Shown piece after piece: positions 13,744 to 25,933 of a stretch of 64,000 nt of DNA; within the stretch, counting starts at the first letter, position 1; each line of letters starts with the position of its first letter. Location of the stretch: the NCBI GenBank assembly GCA_022579005.1, contig MU401649.1:1-64000 (forward strand). The letters run 5' to 3'. Source of the DNA: Poronia punctata. Taxonomy: Eukaryota > Ascomycota > Sordariomycetes > Xylariales > Xylariaceae. The notes under the pieces were generated by a model. The model had not been told where the DNA came from, searched no databases, and saw nothing but the letters and a program-made list of their open reading frames with translations. The translations under genes and the position numbers were made by a program.

Positions 13744-13841
13744 GCTCGCTTTCCTCTGTCAAATATGTTGGGCAATATAATTAATGGCAGTCACGACATG
13801 GATCGTATGATGGAGATTGGCGGTGTGTCATACGAGTACCA
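13744..13841 (+). other. Candidate alternative C-terminal exon of the Zn2Cys6 factor
   Basis: A strong donor GTGAGA at 13567 inside exon 3 and an acceptor CCTCAG ending at 13743 would join two phase-0 frames and replace the last 25 residues. The new exon reads ARFPLSNMLGNIINGSHD and then MDRMMEIGGVSYEYQ, which looks like coding sequence. It is followed by a possible donor GTACCT at 13842; a CACAG acceptor near 13929 would then give VV and a stop. The frame otherwise stays open to 13989. Either form could be the main one; transcript data are needed to decide. Confidence 0.45.
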
Positions 13842-13989
13842 GGTACCTTCTTGCTTCTACGCCTCTTTACTCCCAATACCTACATGTAAGTTTGGGATGT
13901 CCCGTCTGGCCGTTTGTCAAAATCACAGGTTGTCTAGCAACTGGATTCCAGTTTCTAGCTCGAACTCCGGTCAACTCGATATTGAATGA

Positions 13990-15560
13990 CACTCTATTGG
14001 CCCTTGTACCTTTATTTGCCGCCCTTCATTTCCACCCCTTGCTTTTACACTGACGTTTACGCACGCCCTCTTTCGTTGGAAATCCGGCCACAAACAAACA
14101 AACGATCATCCCTCGGCATGGATACCCCCAGTTCTCATTACCGAGTCGCTGTTAAATATGCAGTCCAGTCGATATCGGGAAGAAAAAAACCGTTGACACT
14201 GGCGCCTAGCGACACGCCACTTGGAGGGATCCAACTAATCATCCGACATACGTTGAGCGGGCTTGTTCGTTCGCTTGGGGAGTCCACATGGTTCCCCCCC
14301 CCCTGTCGGATTGCCGTTGAGAATTAGATTTGGGTTCGACATTGCAGCATGCTACACCGAACCCACTTCTCCTTACTTTCATCCCAGTCCCAGTCCAGTC
14401 TCTTGTGTTCCGTTCTACGTCACACCTGGCTTGCTTGCTTCACAGCGGGAGAACCATATCCCGTAGGTCAACAAGGCTAGACTAGGCCAGATCTCTCGGG
14501 ACCTTGAGCCGGAAGCCACTTTGACAGATCCTGCAATCTGTAGCACCACAAACATGGATTCGGATTCTTCTGCCACCGAACTTACCGCCTCATGTCTCTG
14601 CGATTTCATTATTTCTTTCCCTTTTTAATCGGTTTGGATGATAAGATAGGTAATAAAAAGGAAAGGAAAGGGACGGAACGGAACGGGAAAGGGGTCTTCA
14701 TAGAAAGAAAAAGCATCGCCACGAACGGAATTTCATTAATGGGGGGAAACCAGAACCCAAACACAGACAACCTTAATAGCATCTTTAGCCTTTTTTCTTT
14801 TCTAGTTAATCAACTCTCGTCTGTTTTCCTATCCCGGTCCATATTTTTCCTTCCTTCCTGTCAGTCTCATCTTGGTTTGCACCAGTATGTACCCATGTAT
14901 ATCAGATTCTTGCATTCGTTCGCTCTGGTAGGGTAATTGGATATGGATAAAAAGAGAAGCGGGAGGATGGATGGAAAAGAATGGGACATCGGGATGGAAC
15001 AGGGAGAATTGAAGAGGCACAAGCGATGTTCCATCTACCTATCTGGCAGAAAGGTCACCCGCTCGCTCGCGGTCCACGATGCGTTGATAATTGAAGCTAT
15101 TATTACTAGGTACTGAGGTTTTCATGATTTGATTCAAAGTTCGTCTAATTGAGTCCTTGACGGACCTACGCGAGTGAAAAGGACCACTCGTAAAACAAAA
15201 TTAACATTCAACCCCTTAAAAGAAGCAATCGATCTCTTGAATTGAATTGAAGTTGTTGAAGGTTATTAGGTAGGTCTCACTGAGCGTCCAAGTCCACGCG
15301 GGCATTAGGTAAGGTGCTGAGCCACAAAAACCGACCAAGCCCCACAAGGCCACCTACCTCTACCAAAAGCAACCAATCACAATCCACAATTAACCAAGCT
15401 CGAATACGGACGGTACCTTACGTGTAGGTTAGAACATCCCGAACAGCCTCTCCAGAATCCCATTAAGCAATTAATCAATCGATCAACGGCATCACCATCA
15501 GCCTCCCTTCCTCGACCAATCCAAAACCAATCTCCCCCACGGTTGATATATCTTTTCGCA
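13990..15560. other. Intergenic region between the Zn2Cys6 factor and NDUFB7
   Basis: Probable 3' untranslated region of the transcription factor followed by the NDUFB7 promoter. It contains purine- and pyrimidine-rich stretches and TAGGTA words. No coding frame with supporting features was found. Confidence 0.5.
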
Positions 15561-16047
15561 ATGGGTCTATTCAGCTCCAGCTCCAGCGATGGGCCCGCCA
15601 GTACGTCGTCCTTACCACCATGCCTTCGAAGCGAGGGAAATAAAGAAAGAAAGAAAAGAAAAGAAAGAAAGAGACCAACCGTCCCAACTAACCTGTTAAA
15701 ACTTCCCGAATAGAAGCAACCCGCGAAGAAATGAGCGAGGCAAAACTTCCCCTGGCCTACCGCGACAGCTGCGCCAATTTACTTATCCCTCTTAACCGAT
15801 GTCGTGTCGAGACGTGGTATATGCCTTGGAAGTGTGAGGTACGTTTTCTTTTCTCTTCTTTTCTTTTCTTCTTCCCTCCCCCTCCCCCTCTCTCTCCTTC
15901 CGGTCCCGAGACTAAAATTTCCACCTCTTAACCCTTTTATAGGACGAACGCCACAGCTACGAGAAATGCCAATATGTCGAATTCAAGAAACGTGTCGCCA
16001 AGATGGATGAGTTGAGGGCTTCCAAGGATGGGGCGCGGAGTAATTAG
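15561..16047 (+). CDS. NADH:ubiquinone oxidoreductase B18 subunit (NDUFB7 family)
   Basis: Accessory subunit of mitochondrial respiratory complex I, located on the intermembrane-space side of the membrane arm. Exons 15561-15600, 15714-15838 and 15943-16047 join in frame to 89 residues, typical for the fungal family. The paired CX9C motifs of this family are visible: the first in the segment SCANLLIPLNRC, the second in KCEDERHSYEKC, which straddles intron 2. The protein ends in an RSN tail after a basic helix, KKRVAKMDELRASKDGA. The MGLFSSSS start on the first exon matches a short N-terminal leader that could be myristoylated (Gly2), as known for NDUFB7. Assignment is secure. Confidence 0.95.
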
Positions 16048-16677
16048 ATTTCTTTTCTACGTGTGAAGATTAATTCATATGGATCGAAGCATTCATTTAT
16101 CTTCTGGGTGGGAAAATCTCGTGCGCAGAAGTACCTACCGGCCAAAACAGAACCAGAACCCGGATGATGTGAGGAAGGAAAAAGGGGGAGGAGAGGGTCT
16201 GAATTACGACTCCCCGAATCAAGCCTGCGCTGCGAATAGGAACGAGCGAACCGAACCGAACCGAACCGAACCGAACCGAACCGAACAAGCCCTCAAAACT
16301 CCAGACTGGCTAACATACGAAGTCGAGTGGGAAATTTGTACATTTATAGAGCGAAGGAGATCGGATCAATGGGGCAGATGAAGTGCAACGTCTAGCGGTC
16401 CCTATTTCCGTTGTTAAAGAGGGGGCATGCTTAAACCAAGAGAATCAAATAAAAAATCTAGCAAAATATACCATCTACAACATATGTGGGCGTCCGACTC
16501 AACTTTTGGGTAAAGGAGTATTTATTTATTTATTTATTGAACAACAATTGTTCGCTTTTCGAGCACACATCCTACCCAGGAGAAATACTTAACACCAAGA
16601 ACCACAATGTTCAGGTAATTTCAATGCGCTACGGCTATGAGAGAATAAGAAGACGGAAAACTTTCAATGCATTAAAA
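16048..16677. other. Convergent 3' intergenic region
   Basis: Tail-to-tail spacer between NDUFB7 (+) and the coilin-like gene (-). It holds a (CGAAC)8 repeat at 16247-16286 and a TTTA run near 16521-16540, probably within the 3' untranslated regions. No gene is seen. Confidence 0.55.
16247..16286. repeat. (CGAAC)8 microsatellite
   Basis: Eight consecutive CGAAC units, probably in the 3' untranslated region of NDUFB7. Translated frames here (EPNR or SVRFG repeats) are artefacts. Confidence 0.9.
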
Positions 16678-19600
16678 TCAAGTTCGCCGCCTCGGTCTGC
16701 CTCTCCCTCTTTTCTTTTGCACCCAGCCTTCACCTTTGGGAAGACTACTATCCTGGTCTTGGTCGGGGGAATAGTTCCCATCGGCATCATCGTCAGCATA
16801 TTTCTCCATCAAGAGATCCGCATCCGAATCAGAATCAGAAGACAGCTCTAACACCTGCGAGCCAGGTGGTATCGTGAAAGGCTTTGAAACCCTTCTAGGT
16901 GGTGGAGGTGATATGGACCCCACCACATTCCGCCGTTTAGTCCGGATTTGCCGTGGGGAGCGTCTCAATGTGGGCATCACAGGCTGTGACGACCAGCCCG
17001 AGTCTCTCTCCTCCTTGAGACGGGGAGTATCGATAGATAGGGATGCAGAAGTTTGCATAGTAGGACCATTATCTTCTTCAACGAGGTCCTCATTCTCGTC
17101 GAAACTGGGTATTACCTCGTGGGTATTAATGGCATGGGGGCTGAGAACCGGGTCTGGCCGCTGGGCGGAAGAAGATGGTTGTGCTTTTGACGGTGTTGGT
17201 GCGCTGCGCGAAGTGAGCGCGGTACACCATAGCGAATCGAGAGAAGACGGAGAGGACCGTGGATCGGCCGGCGCAACTGGCGATTTTTTGAAGTCTTCAA
17301 GACCAGCAGTCGTTTCTGCATCACCCGCATCGCCCGGTGACGATGGGCCGAAGTGATCCTGATAATCCGTGTCATCATGCATGGGGCCGAATGAATCCGG
17401 CACATATCCTCCATCGTCGTCTTCTTCTTCGTCTTCGTTTAAAGTGAAGTCGGGTTGTCGGCCACCGAGAACACTACTAGTGGAGGGGGGAATAAGATTT
17501 GTAGGTTGAAGTGCCTTCGGGGTTCCGGCAACGGCGTCACCGTTTTCCAGGTCTTGCAAGAATGGAAGGGATGATCCAGCTGCGAGTGCGGGCAAGGAGA
17601 TTGAAACTGGAGAGGAGACCTCGGTCCTCTCTACCTGAATGAATGGATCACTCTGGGCTCGGGGGCCAACCGCTTGGCCAGCGGTTTCGCGAAGTTGTCG
17701 AGAAGGGCTGCTGGCCTGGGAAAGGTCGGACATGGATATGTCAGCTGCTTGTTGGCCGGGGTTGGCTTGAAAGGACGTTGAATTACTTGCTGTCTTAACG
17801 GAGCGCTCCCCACTAGAAACCCCCATTCTCACATCTCGCAAGGTGTCGGGATTCGGTACGCTACCTAACCAGGGACTCCCTACATTGGTTATTGCGGCTT
17901 TGCTCATGTCCTCCATGGTTGTATCCGTTGGGCTCATCTGGTTGTCCATCTCAGCATCGTCGATTTCTTCCGACACGAGTACCTTTGGCTCTAGCATCTC
18001 GGTCTAAAACATATTTTCGTTAGTTAAACTCAAGAAGGGGCCCTCCAGATAGAATCAAAAGAGATATACTCACCCAATAGACAGTACGGTGTCCTTCATC
18101 TACGCCGGTGTCGTCGTCTTCATCTTCTTCGTGGATGTCTGGAGCCTCAAATTTGTCGTAGATTCTTTGGCCCGTCTCATCGTAACGCTTCTCGTTTCCG
18201 TCGAGGTGCCGGTCCCTCTTGGCTAGGCACACTTCGAGTGACGCCGCATCCTCATTGACCCTCGTTATGATGGCAGTAACTCTGGAGAGTTGAGGCTGCC
18301 AGCGGGTTGCCGAGGAACATGACCACTTTGCCCACGAAATCACCATTCCTGCTCGAGCCCGATTTGGGTGGAGGGTGGGTAGGATTGAAACGCCTGTGCA
18401 TCTTGAGTGTCAACTGTCGTGTGGACTAGAAGTAATGTAGCCCAACCGGGGGTTTCGAGAAAAAAAACAAAGTGGACAAGAAGTCATCAAACACGCCTGT
18501 GTGAACATGTGCAGAAAGTGGAAACATGGAAGGGAAATTAACACGTAGGAAAATGACAACCACGTACTCGTTGGCGGGCAGGGCAGATCGTCTACATCCG
18601 TCACCTGGCTTGTCTCGTCTTCCGGGCCGTCGTCATATGCATCGTGCTCTTGCTCTGGCATGGCCGTGTCGTCGTAATTCAGTGTGACCTCAGCATCGAT
18701 TTCTACTTCGTATCCGCTGTCGCCATATCCACTGATCGCATGTTCAACTGAGTTGCGCCGTTTCCTCTTCTTGCCGGCACCCCCGTCCTGATAGAATTCA
18801 GGTTGGTTTCGTTGTGTTCGCTTACTTTGGCCCCCGCGCTTATTCCTCTTTGAACTGCGCTGTTGAGGGTCCCACCTTTGCTGAAACGGAAAGGGGGCTG
18901 GGCTGAGTTCTATATCGTCGTAGCAACATTCTACAGCACGATAATTGATCTTGAGCTTCCACGCATCTGGATCCTCATCTTCGTTAGCGGCGCCCACTTC
19001 TCTTTCACTAGCCACCTCGCTTCTGGGCTTGCCCGACAGACTTCCGGTTTGTGACACGGCACTCTGCAGTTTCTCCCGCAGTTTATCCTCGTCGGCTTTG
19101 TCCTTGGGGTTTCGCAGACCCAAGGCACCAAATACGAGACGTCGACCGGCACCTAGGTCAATGCGACGTCTCTTTTCGCTCCCAGGCGTCGAAGTGTTAT
19201 GATCCGGCGCTAGTTCGCTGCCGGCCTCAATATTCCCGTTCTCATCCCGAGGCTCCGCGGTAGCATTGGCTTCTTCGGAACGCTTCCGTTTCGCATGATT
19301 TGCAGCTGGCGAATCCCGCTCGAGAGCTGTCTCACCAGAAGGGCCGATTTCGATCCCCCCTGCTGCTATTGCATCTAGAAGTGCCTGCCGCTTGGCCTCA
19401 AAGAGCGCCCGGGTCTGATCGATAGCAGATTCTGCATTCGTCGTCGGAATTGACTCTATCGGCACATTGGTAGTGCTATCAGGGACCCGCCCCTCGCCTT
19501 CCCTCCTAGCAATCTTGGCCGCTCTTCGACGTGCGTTGCGTCTCTTCGTGCTCTCTTTGCCTGCCCCAGGGCGAACAGGGACATCCGCCGCCCTACTGCT

Positions 19601-21817
19601 CTTAACCTCAGGGGGGGTTGATCCAGCCTGTGACTCGAGCCGTTTGGGTAGGGCCGCATTGGCAGGTAAAGCAGCGCCAGCTTTATTGTATACACTTGAG
19701 CTGGTCTTTTCACTTCTTTTCCTGGCGTCAGAATCGTCATGTGACGCCGTATTGAGTTCGCCGGCCTGCTTGTTAGACCCAATGGCGTTGTGCTCGCCTA
19801 CATCCTTCAGTGGCCGTACTTCGGGGCCCTCGTCATTGTCGTCGCTATTGTCGTCGCTGTCACTATCATCGTCACTATCAGAACTGATAGAACGGTCATG
19901 CGCGACAGATGTTTCGCTCTCTTCGTCGGAGTCGTCGTCGCTTTCTGAATCAGACCCATCCGAGTCTGACGAACTAGATTCGCCCGAAGCTAGCGCGTCC
20001 TCGTCATCAGAATCACTACTCGTATCGCTACTTGCATCACTACTGGTAGCTGAGCTAGAGTCGCTACTGCCACCCGAGTTATCGTCGTCCTCTACCGCCG
20101 AACTCTCATTCGACACCTTCAACGTTGTAGATGTGGCCTGAGTCGCGTTACTGAGCTTACTACTGCTGGCAAAGGAGCCGGAAATTTCCGCCATACGGGC
20201 GAGCCCGTTCCCAGACGTAATAGTGCCGGGAGGGAAACCAGCATGGTCTGGAAAACACGCCAAGTCAGTGGAAATCTCTCAAGCTTTATAACCCCTATTG
20301 CTCGGATGAGTGCCGTAAGTAAAGGTAAGGAACTACCAACCGTATTTGCGTAAGAAGTTAGGGATGTCCTCTTGGTCCTCATCTTCTTGGTCCTCCTCTT
20401 GATCCTCCTCTACATCTCCAACTGGCAATGTCATCTCCGCACTCATTGGTTTCTTGGGTGAGACTGGCAAAGCACCGCGATCCGTATCAAAACCACCCAG
20501 AACTAGAGCCGGGCCATGGTCTAGTCCTCGGTTACTAGTCGCGGTATGGGAAGCGAGTACAGCGTCACGAGACATTTGAGGAGCAAAACACTCAGCCAAG
20601 ACATTGTATGCTGTCTTGAGATCGTCGTTTGCAGCTACTAGTATATTCCCGCATGTAGCTGCTGGTGCCGTTGGGAATGCCGTGTGTAAGAGAGACGACT
20701 TGTCCATATGTCTGTGCCCAGTGGTTGCAGTCTCGGGAGAAACATCATTGTGTAGAGTGGTATTATCTGCAGTCGTGTTGTGTATTTCTTGGTCGAGATT
20801 TTCTTCATCTGAACCCTTTGAGAGAAGCTGTTCGTCCTCGTCTTCGTGATCGTCCGCTTCCTCTCCTTCTCCCTCGCCTTCTTCGCCTTCTTCGTTTTCT
20901 TCGTTTTCTTCGCTTTCTTCGCTTTCTTCTTCGGTGTCCATTGCCTCTCCTTGCTGTGTTGTATTATGATCTAAGAGCGCAGCATCTTCAGAGCCTTCAT
21001 CTTGTTCTTCCGCCCCCTCGACCGCCTCCTGTTCCCCTTCTTCCTCATCGTCATCTTCGAGGGAGGACTGAGCACTGGCATCGCCCGCATCGTCACCCTC
21101 CGTATAATCAGCATCGTCGGACTCGGAGTCGGAATCTTCAGGATCAAGTAGAGCGCGAGCATTAGAGGAAGGCTGTCCGTCCATGCGAGGTTCACCACTC
21201 GTTAGCAAGAGCATGGGTGACTCTCTACCGGCTTCGTCATCGTCGCTCATGTTGCGTGATTGCTGTGCGTAACTAATTCGAGCCCGTTTCCGTGGAGGAG
21301 GTATGTCAACTGCCGGACGATTATTAGCGGCTATCAACCGTGGTCGGCCAAACGGCACACCATCTATTAAGTGCCTGCCGTTAGAAGAGATCTGGACCCG
21401 ACCGCTGACTCTCCGACGGCGGCGGTCGTCCTGTTGGAGAGCACGGATACTATCACGGTCAGTTAGTCATATGAGACCAACGGACAGTAGATGAATGGTT
21501 GCTCACTAGACTCGGTCATCGGGCTTCAGTAGGCTTCGGACTGATTGGTAGTGCAGACATTCAAAGTCGGTACCGTCGGTATCGTGCAACTCTACCACAT
21601 AGTCTTCAAGGCCCCAGGCATCGCTCTCCAGTGGGACATCCTCGTTAAGCTGTTCAAGAAGCTGCGCTATAGTAGGATCACCGGATAGCCGTACGTTCCA
21701 CATCAGTCGGATTTCTGGAAGGTCATTCCGGCGCACAACGAGCCGCAGCCGCATGTTCTGATCGGCCATGTCGATATGGGTACTCGATGACTGCTGTGGA
21801 GGAAGAAATGCGTGCAA
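16678..21817 (-). CDS. Large acidic coilin-like nuclear protein (DUF7357-type N-terminus)
   Basis: Five exons join in frame: 21817-21507, 21449-20341, 20247-18568, 18393-18074, 18003-16678, giving 1581 residues (1565 from the in-frame ATG at 21769, which I prefer because MADQNMRLRLVV follows at once). Residues ~5-90 form a ubiquitin-like N-terminal domain (RLRLVVRRNDLPEIRL through LLKPDDRVYIRAL), followed by ISSNGRHLIDGVPFGRPRL as in DUF7357 proteins. Then come long Asp/Glu/Ser tracts (~190-300 and ~510-600), basic clusters, a conserved patch AVECCYDDIELSPAPFPF, and a late domain starting GMVISWAKWSCSSATRWQPQ and ending TVYWTEMLEPKVLV that resembles the Tudor-like domain of coilin. The extreme C-terminus, KKRGRGRPRRRT, is an AT-hook. 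The intron phases support one gene rather than three. The coilin relation (Cajal body scaffold) is inference. Confidence 0.8.
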
Positions 21818-22570
21818 CTGGCCGAGCTCCCCAGACTGGAGCTTTGACGTAGAGGGGAATCCAATACTTATACTGGAGATTTTACTTAAAAAGAGTCTGC
21901 CGGAACCCTAGAGATAGCCATCGGCAACACTATATACAAGTAGTCAAAGGAGTGAAAGAGAAAAGGGTATAATTGTGAGAATGCAGACAAGGTATGAACC
22001 ATCCAAGTTCTCTCTGCTCGCAGCATACAGGCAGGCACGTACGAGTAGACGGTAGGTTAGTACAACCTTAGCGTGAAGGAAACGCGTAGAGATACCAAGT
22101 TGCGCAGATCTTAAGGCTCTGGAAAGTACCGAGTACAGAAAATGCAGGCTGGGTTTGCAGTTATTATGGCGTAGATTGTACCTACACCTGAATGGAGAAT
22201 ACCTGCCCCATCAAATTGTATCGATAAATGAAATGGTCTTGGCATTAAAACTATCAGTTGACCCTTGCCAAGCCTTATGTCATAGGTGCCTTATCCAGAA
22301 AGATCAATCGCGGGATTCAAAGGGGATTGATGGAACTTGGAAGCGACGACATGATGGCCGACCAAATGTAGGTAACTGCCATAACCACTATGATCAAGGC
22401 CACAAAGTTTCAGTCTGTTCAAAGAGGCCCAAATCGTTCAATTCTTGTAGATCAATAGTCATCTCCATTGGCTCGGGCTATAAGGTATTTAGCCAGCCAT
22501 CCCCGGATTCCTTTACATCTATCTAGGTTAAGTAGGTAGGTTACCGTCTTTAAGGCACGCCTCTAGCCCG
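21818..22570. other. Intergenic spacer, promoter of the coilin-like gene
   Basis: Head-to-tail spacer between two minus-strand genes. It should contain the promoter of the coilin-like gene and the 3' untranslated region of the phosphoesterase gene. Nothing else is recognised. Confidence 0.5.
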
Positions 22571-25180
22571 CTAGCCTACTACGCGAACAATGCGACCTTC
22601 AACCCGAGGCGCAATAGGATGTGTCCAGTCGACTTCAACATCGTCTTCACCAAGCTCATCCACGACCTTGCATTCCACACCTGCCTTGCGTGCCCATTTC
22701 CCAAAGGCGCGACGCATGATTTTCATTTCGCGGTCCATTTGCTCGATAGCGCCGCATTCCTCTTTAGTAGTCTCTTCAACTTCCACGTCGAGGTCACTAT
22801 CTGCTTCGGTTTCATCTGCCGGTAACCTCGTGCCCCTCCGCTGACGGATTCTCTCGGGTGTCCACTGATCCCATCCGCTATGTTTGGAGGTGTCGGGCTT
22901 CTGTACTGGTGACTTGGCATGTGTGGTGTGATGTGGGTTTTTTGTGCTCAGGTGGCTGGTTACTCCAGCCCAGTGCTGGCTCATGCCTTCGCTCCAGTGC
23001 TTCCACTGACCAACAACCTTTAGGGACACTGTTCACGATTGTAGGTTAGTGATTGTTGAATACCTAGGTAGGTACTTACCCAGCAGCTGTCTTGTAGTGG
23101 GGAAAGTGCGCGCATACTGAAATACTGCCGAAGCATCATCGAGATGAGAATTCCGTTCTCCTCTGAAATTATTTCCTCCGCCTTGCCGCCCTCGGATTCG
23201 ATCAACAAGCTATCGTATCCATCCTTGCCTCGTGCCATATATCCGCGGGTCACGAGCACATATTTCCGGTCCATGTCGATGGGCTCACCGCCAATAGCGG
23301 CAGACATGATACGAGAACCCCCCGGTTTCCGATCGTCGTATTCGAACTTGATGTTAGACACCTGGGGGAAACGTCCTTCGAGCGCGGGGTACAGTGATAC
23401 GGAGTTCTCCAGAGCATCCCAGATAGCCTGACCGGCGACCTTGATAACGACGACTGGATCCTCAAAAGGGAAACAGCTTAGGATATCCTTTAAAAGAAAT
23501 GGCCCGGGTGGGTACACTTGATCGCCGCGTATCGTGCCCGAAGCCATCAAGCTGCAGTCACCCGAGTAGTAAAAGCGCATGATGTCGCATACCCAGTTCC
23601 CAATATTGCTCTCTTGGGTTCTGACGGTGCTAAACCGGGCGTCGAGGGGTGTGGTCGTGTAGCCCACGGGCCGCTGGATAGTGGTCTTCAGGCTCGATGT
23701 CAACTTCTCAACGAGCTCCTTCGTAGACTTGTCCTCTGGGATCTCCGATGTAACGTCCCTGCGCGTAATGTCAAAGTCCCACCGGCCTGAGCCATCAGAT
23801 GCCCTTCTTGCCTCGATATAGCTTAGCTGCTTAAAATCGGTCCCTGACCGTAGTACGTGAGTACCCTTGATGAAGCTGTGGTTGTAGTAGTGATCATGGC
23901 CGCCAAGGATAATGTCTATTAATCCGTCGGTCTGCTCGGCCAGCTTGTTGTCGTTGGGCTCACGCATATGGGTTATCGCAATCACTATCTCCGCTCCTTG
24001 AGCACGGAGCTGTGGGACGAGCCTGTCCCATTCGCGACGTCAGTGATTTGGCTCTACAAAATGAGTGAGAGCCCGAATGATGTGGAAAGTTGCTTGGGGT
24101 GGCATACTCCTTGGCTGTCTGACTTGCTGATTTGTAGATGAGATTAGGGGGCAAAGTGTTGATCGTAGCGAGCCACTCCCGCTCTCCGAGCCCTATAAGT
24201 CCGATCTTGATACCATTCGAAGACGTGATGATTTTGGTTTTCTCACAGTTCCCAATGGGCACGTCTTCACCCAAAGCCGGACTAGCCCGAAAAATATAAA
24301 TTAGCAACTGCCATATCCGCCGGGTACCCCGATCTCCTCAACAACCTGTAGTCGGTGAGTTCGTTGTGACGGCAAAGAGAGACAGAATAACATCTTATAA
24401 AGATCCATACTCAAGGACATTTGCAATAAGCCACTAATAAACATTCCGGTCAGCAAGAGTTAGCGAGTAACATCATATTGAAATAAGAAAGGTGTAAGGC
24501 ATGAATACATATTAATAAGTCCACCATCGACTCTATGAAAAGGGTAGGGTGTGCATTTCGAAGTAGTGAGGGTACATACCGGGAAGTTGCATTTCGATGC
24601 TAACTGCATGAACTTTGGAACACCGAAATCGAGATCATGATTCTACAGTGGTATTTAGCATCAAACTACTTATCCCTCGTCTCCAAACAAGAACGGCCAT
24701 AGAAGATTCATGAAAAGGCGGGTTTTTGTTAAGACATACCCCTAGAGCCGCAGCGGTTGTTCCAACCTTGTTCAGGAGCGGAATCATATGGTCTCCTATT
24801 GAGTTTTTTTTAAAAAAAACTGTCAGTCAGTCGCTGCTGCGTGAGACGTATCGTAGTTTTCAATCGAGCCCCTATTATCCAAGGTAGGCACATGCGTGGG
24901 GCTTGCTTTAAATACCTTTTGTGACGGAGCTTTCCAGACTCGGATTGAAAGCATCTCCGGAAAAGAAGGTAACAAGCTCAGACTGTCCTTCATATTTGGG
25001 ATGCTCGCGGTAATGGTTAATCAGACTCATGAAGCGCGACACACCCCCGACTGGTTCGTTGGAGGATTGGTCGACATGGTAGACGTCGTTGTAGTGGAGT
25101 ATTCGAAGGTCCGGTGGTCCTCCGCTCGACTCTGATTTATAGGTGATGGTCTCGTTAGGTGGGGGTGGTTTGGATGGCAT
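22571..25180 (-). CDS. 5'-nucleotidase/metallophosphoesterase family protein
   Basis: Predicted two-metal phosphoesterase acting on nucleotides or related phosphate esters. Six exons: 25180-24916, 24795-24740, 24642-24580, 24307-24108, 24022-23080, 23017-22571, frame-consistent, 657 residues. N-terminal catalytic domain motifs in order: LHYNDVYHVD, FFSGDAFNPS, LGNHDLDFG, IAITHMREPND and GGHDHYY, supplying the Asp/His/Asn metal ligands. The C-terminal 5'-nucleotidase domain follows, with FPFEDPVVVIKVAGQA and ALEGRFPQVSNIKFEYD. The family's domains are followed by a ~150-residue charged tail with many Trp. No signal peptide is evident at MPSKPPPP. Oddities: intron 3 (24308-24579) is long, and exon 4 begins LLIYIFRASPALGED, a poor match to the family at that point, so this junction is the weakest part of the model. 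Confidence 0.85.
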
Positions 25181-25933
25181 GGCTTTATGTCTAACATACA
25201 ACTTTATGTAAATAGACAATAATTTAGAGGGGATAAGATATTCTTTGAAAAACAATTTTACTATCACGGACGTTGTTTTTTAGGAAAGTTGTCGAGGTTG
25301 AAGTGGTGGTGGGGGTTTAAAGACAAAGGGAAGGAAGGTAAAGTTCTTGTACTTGTAAACTTCAGCACCGTACCTGTTATGTACCGTCACCGTCCCTATA
25401 CCCACTCCTACTCATAGTACGTAGTAGATTGGTCCCTATGAGGTTACATGTACCTAAAACTTCATATCTCTATTATTAAAAGAGACAAACGCAAACAATA
25501 ATAGGTACACTGCATGAGCTGGTGTCATGGAATACAGCAGCTACCTTGCATATTTGGATGTGGATTAAGCCCGATACAATTGATGTTTTTGCACATTGTA
25601 CCTCCTAATTCAGGAGTTGGGCAGCTGTGGGGAGTCTGGGCACAAGGAAACCTCGTTTCGACGAGCTGTTGCCAAAAGCTGACTGGCTTACTTGATGCAC
25701 GAGTCCATATTTCAACATGCCTGATCGAAAACACTATTTACATGCGGGAATGAAGGGAATCGCAAGGAATGTACCTACTTCCTTTATCTTTGGGGGATTG
25801 ATTCGACAGATGACCGTTCTAGGTTAAGATCCACCGTCTATACCACTCGTCTGGGACTCTGGGTAACTGGGCTTTACTCGCACAATCAGTCTACTGGTCT
25901 CAAGTTTCAACCCTAATATCAACTTACTCAACT
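25181..25933. other. Intergenic spacer
   Basis: Between the phosphoesterase start and the end of the MetE-like gene, both on the minus strand. It contains TACCTA-type words and short AT-rich patches; no gene is recognised. Confidence 0.5.

Noticed and set aside
19467..20141. 224-codon Ser/Leu-rich plus-strand frame
   Set aside because: Exact antisense of the Asp/Ser-rich tract of the coilin-like gene; a composition shadow.
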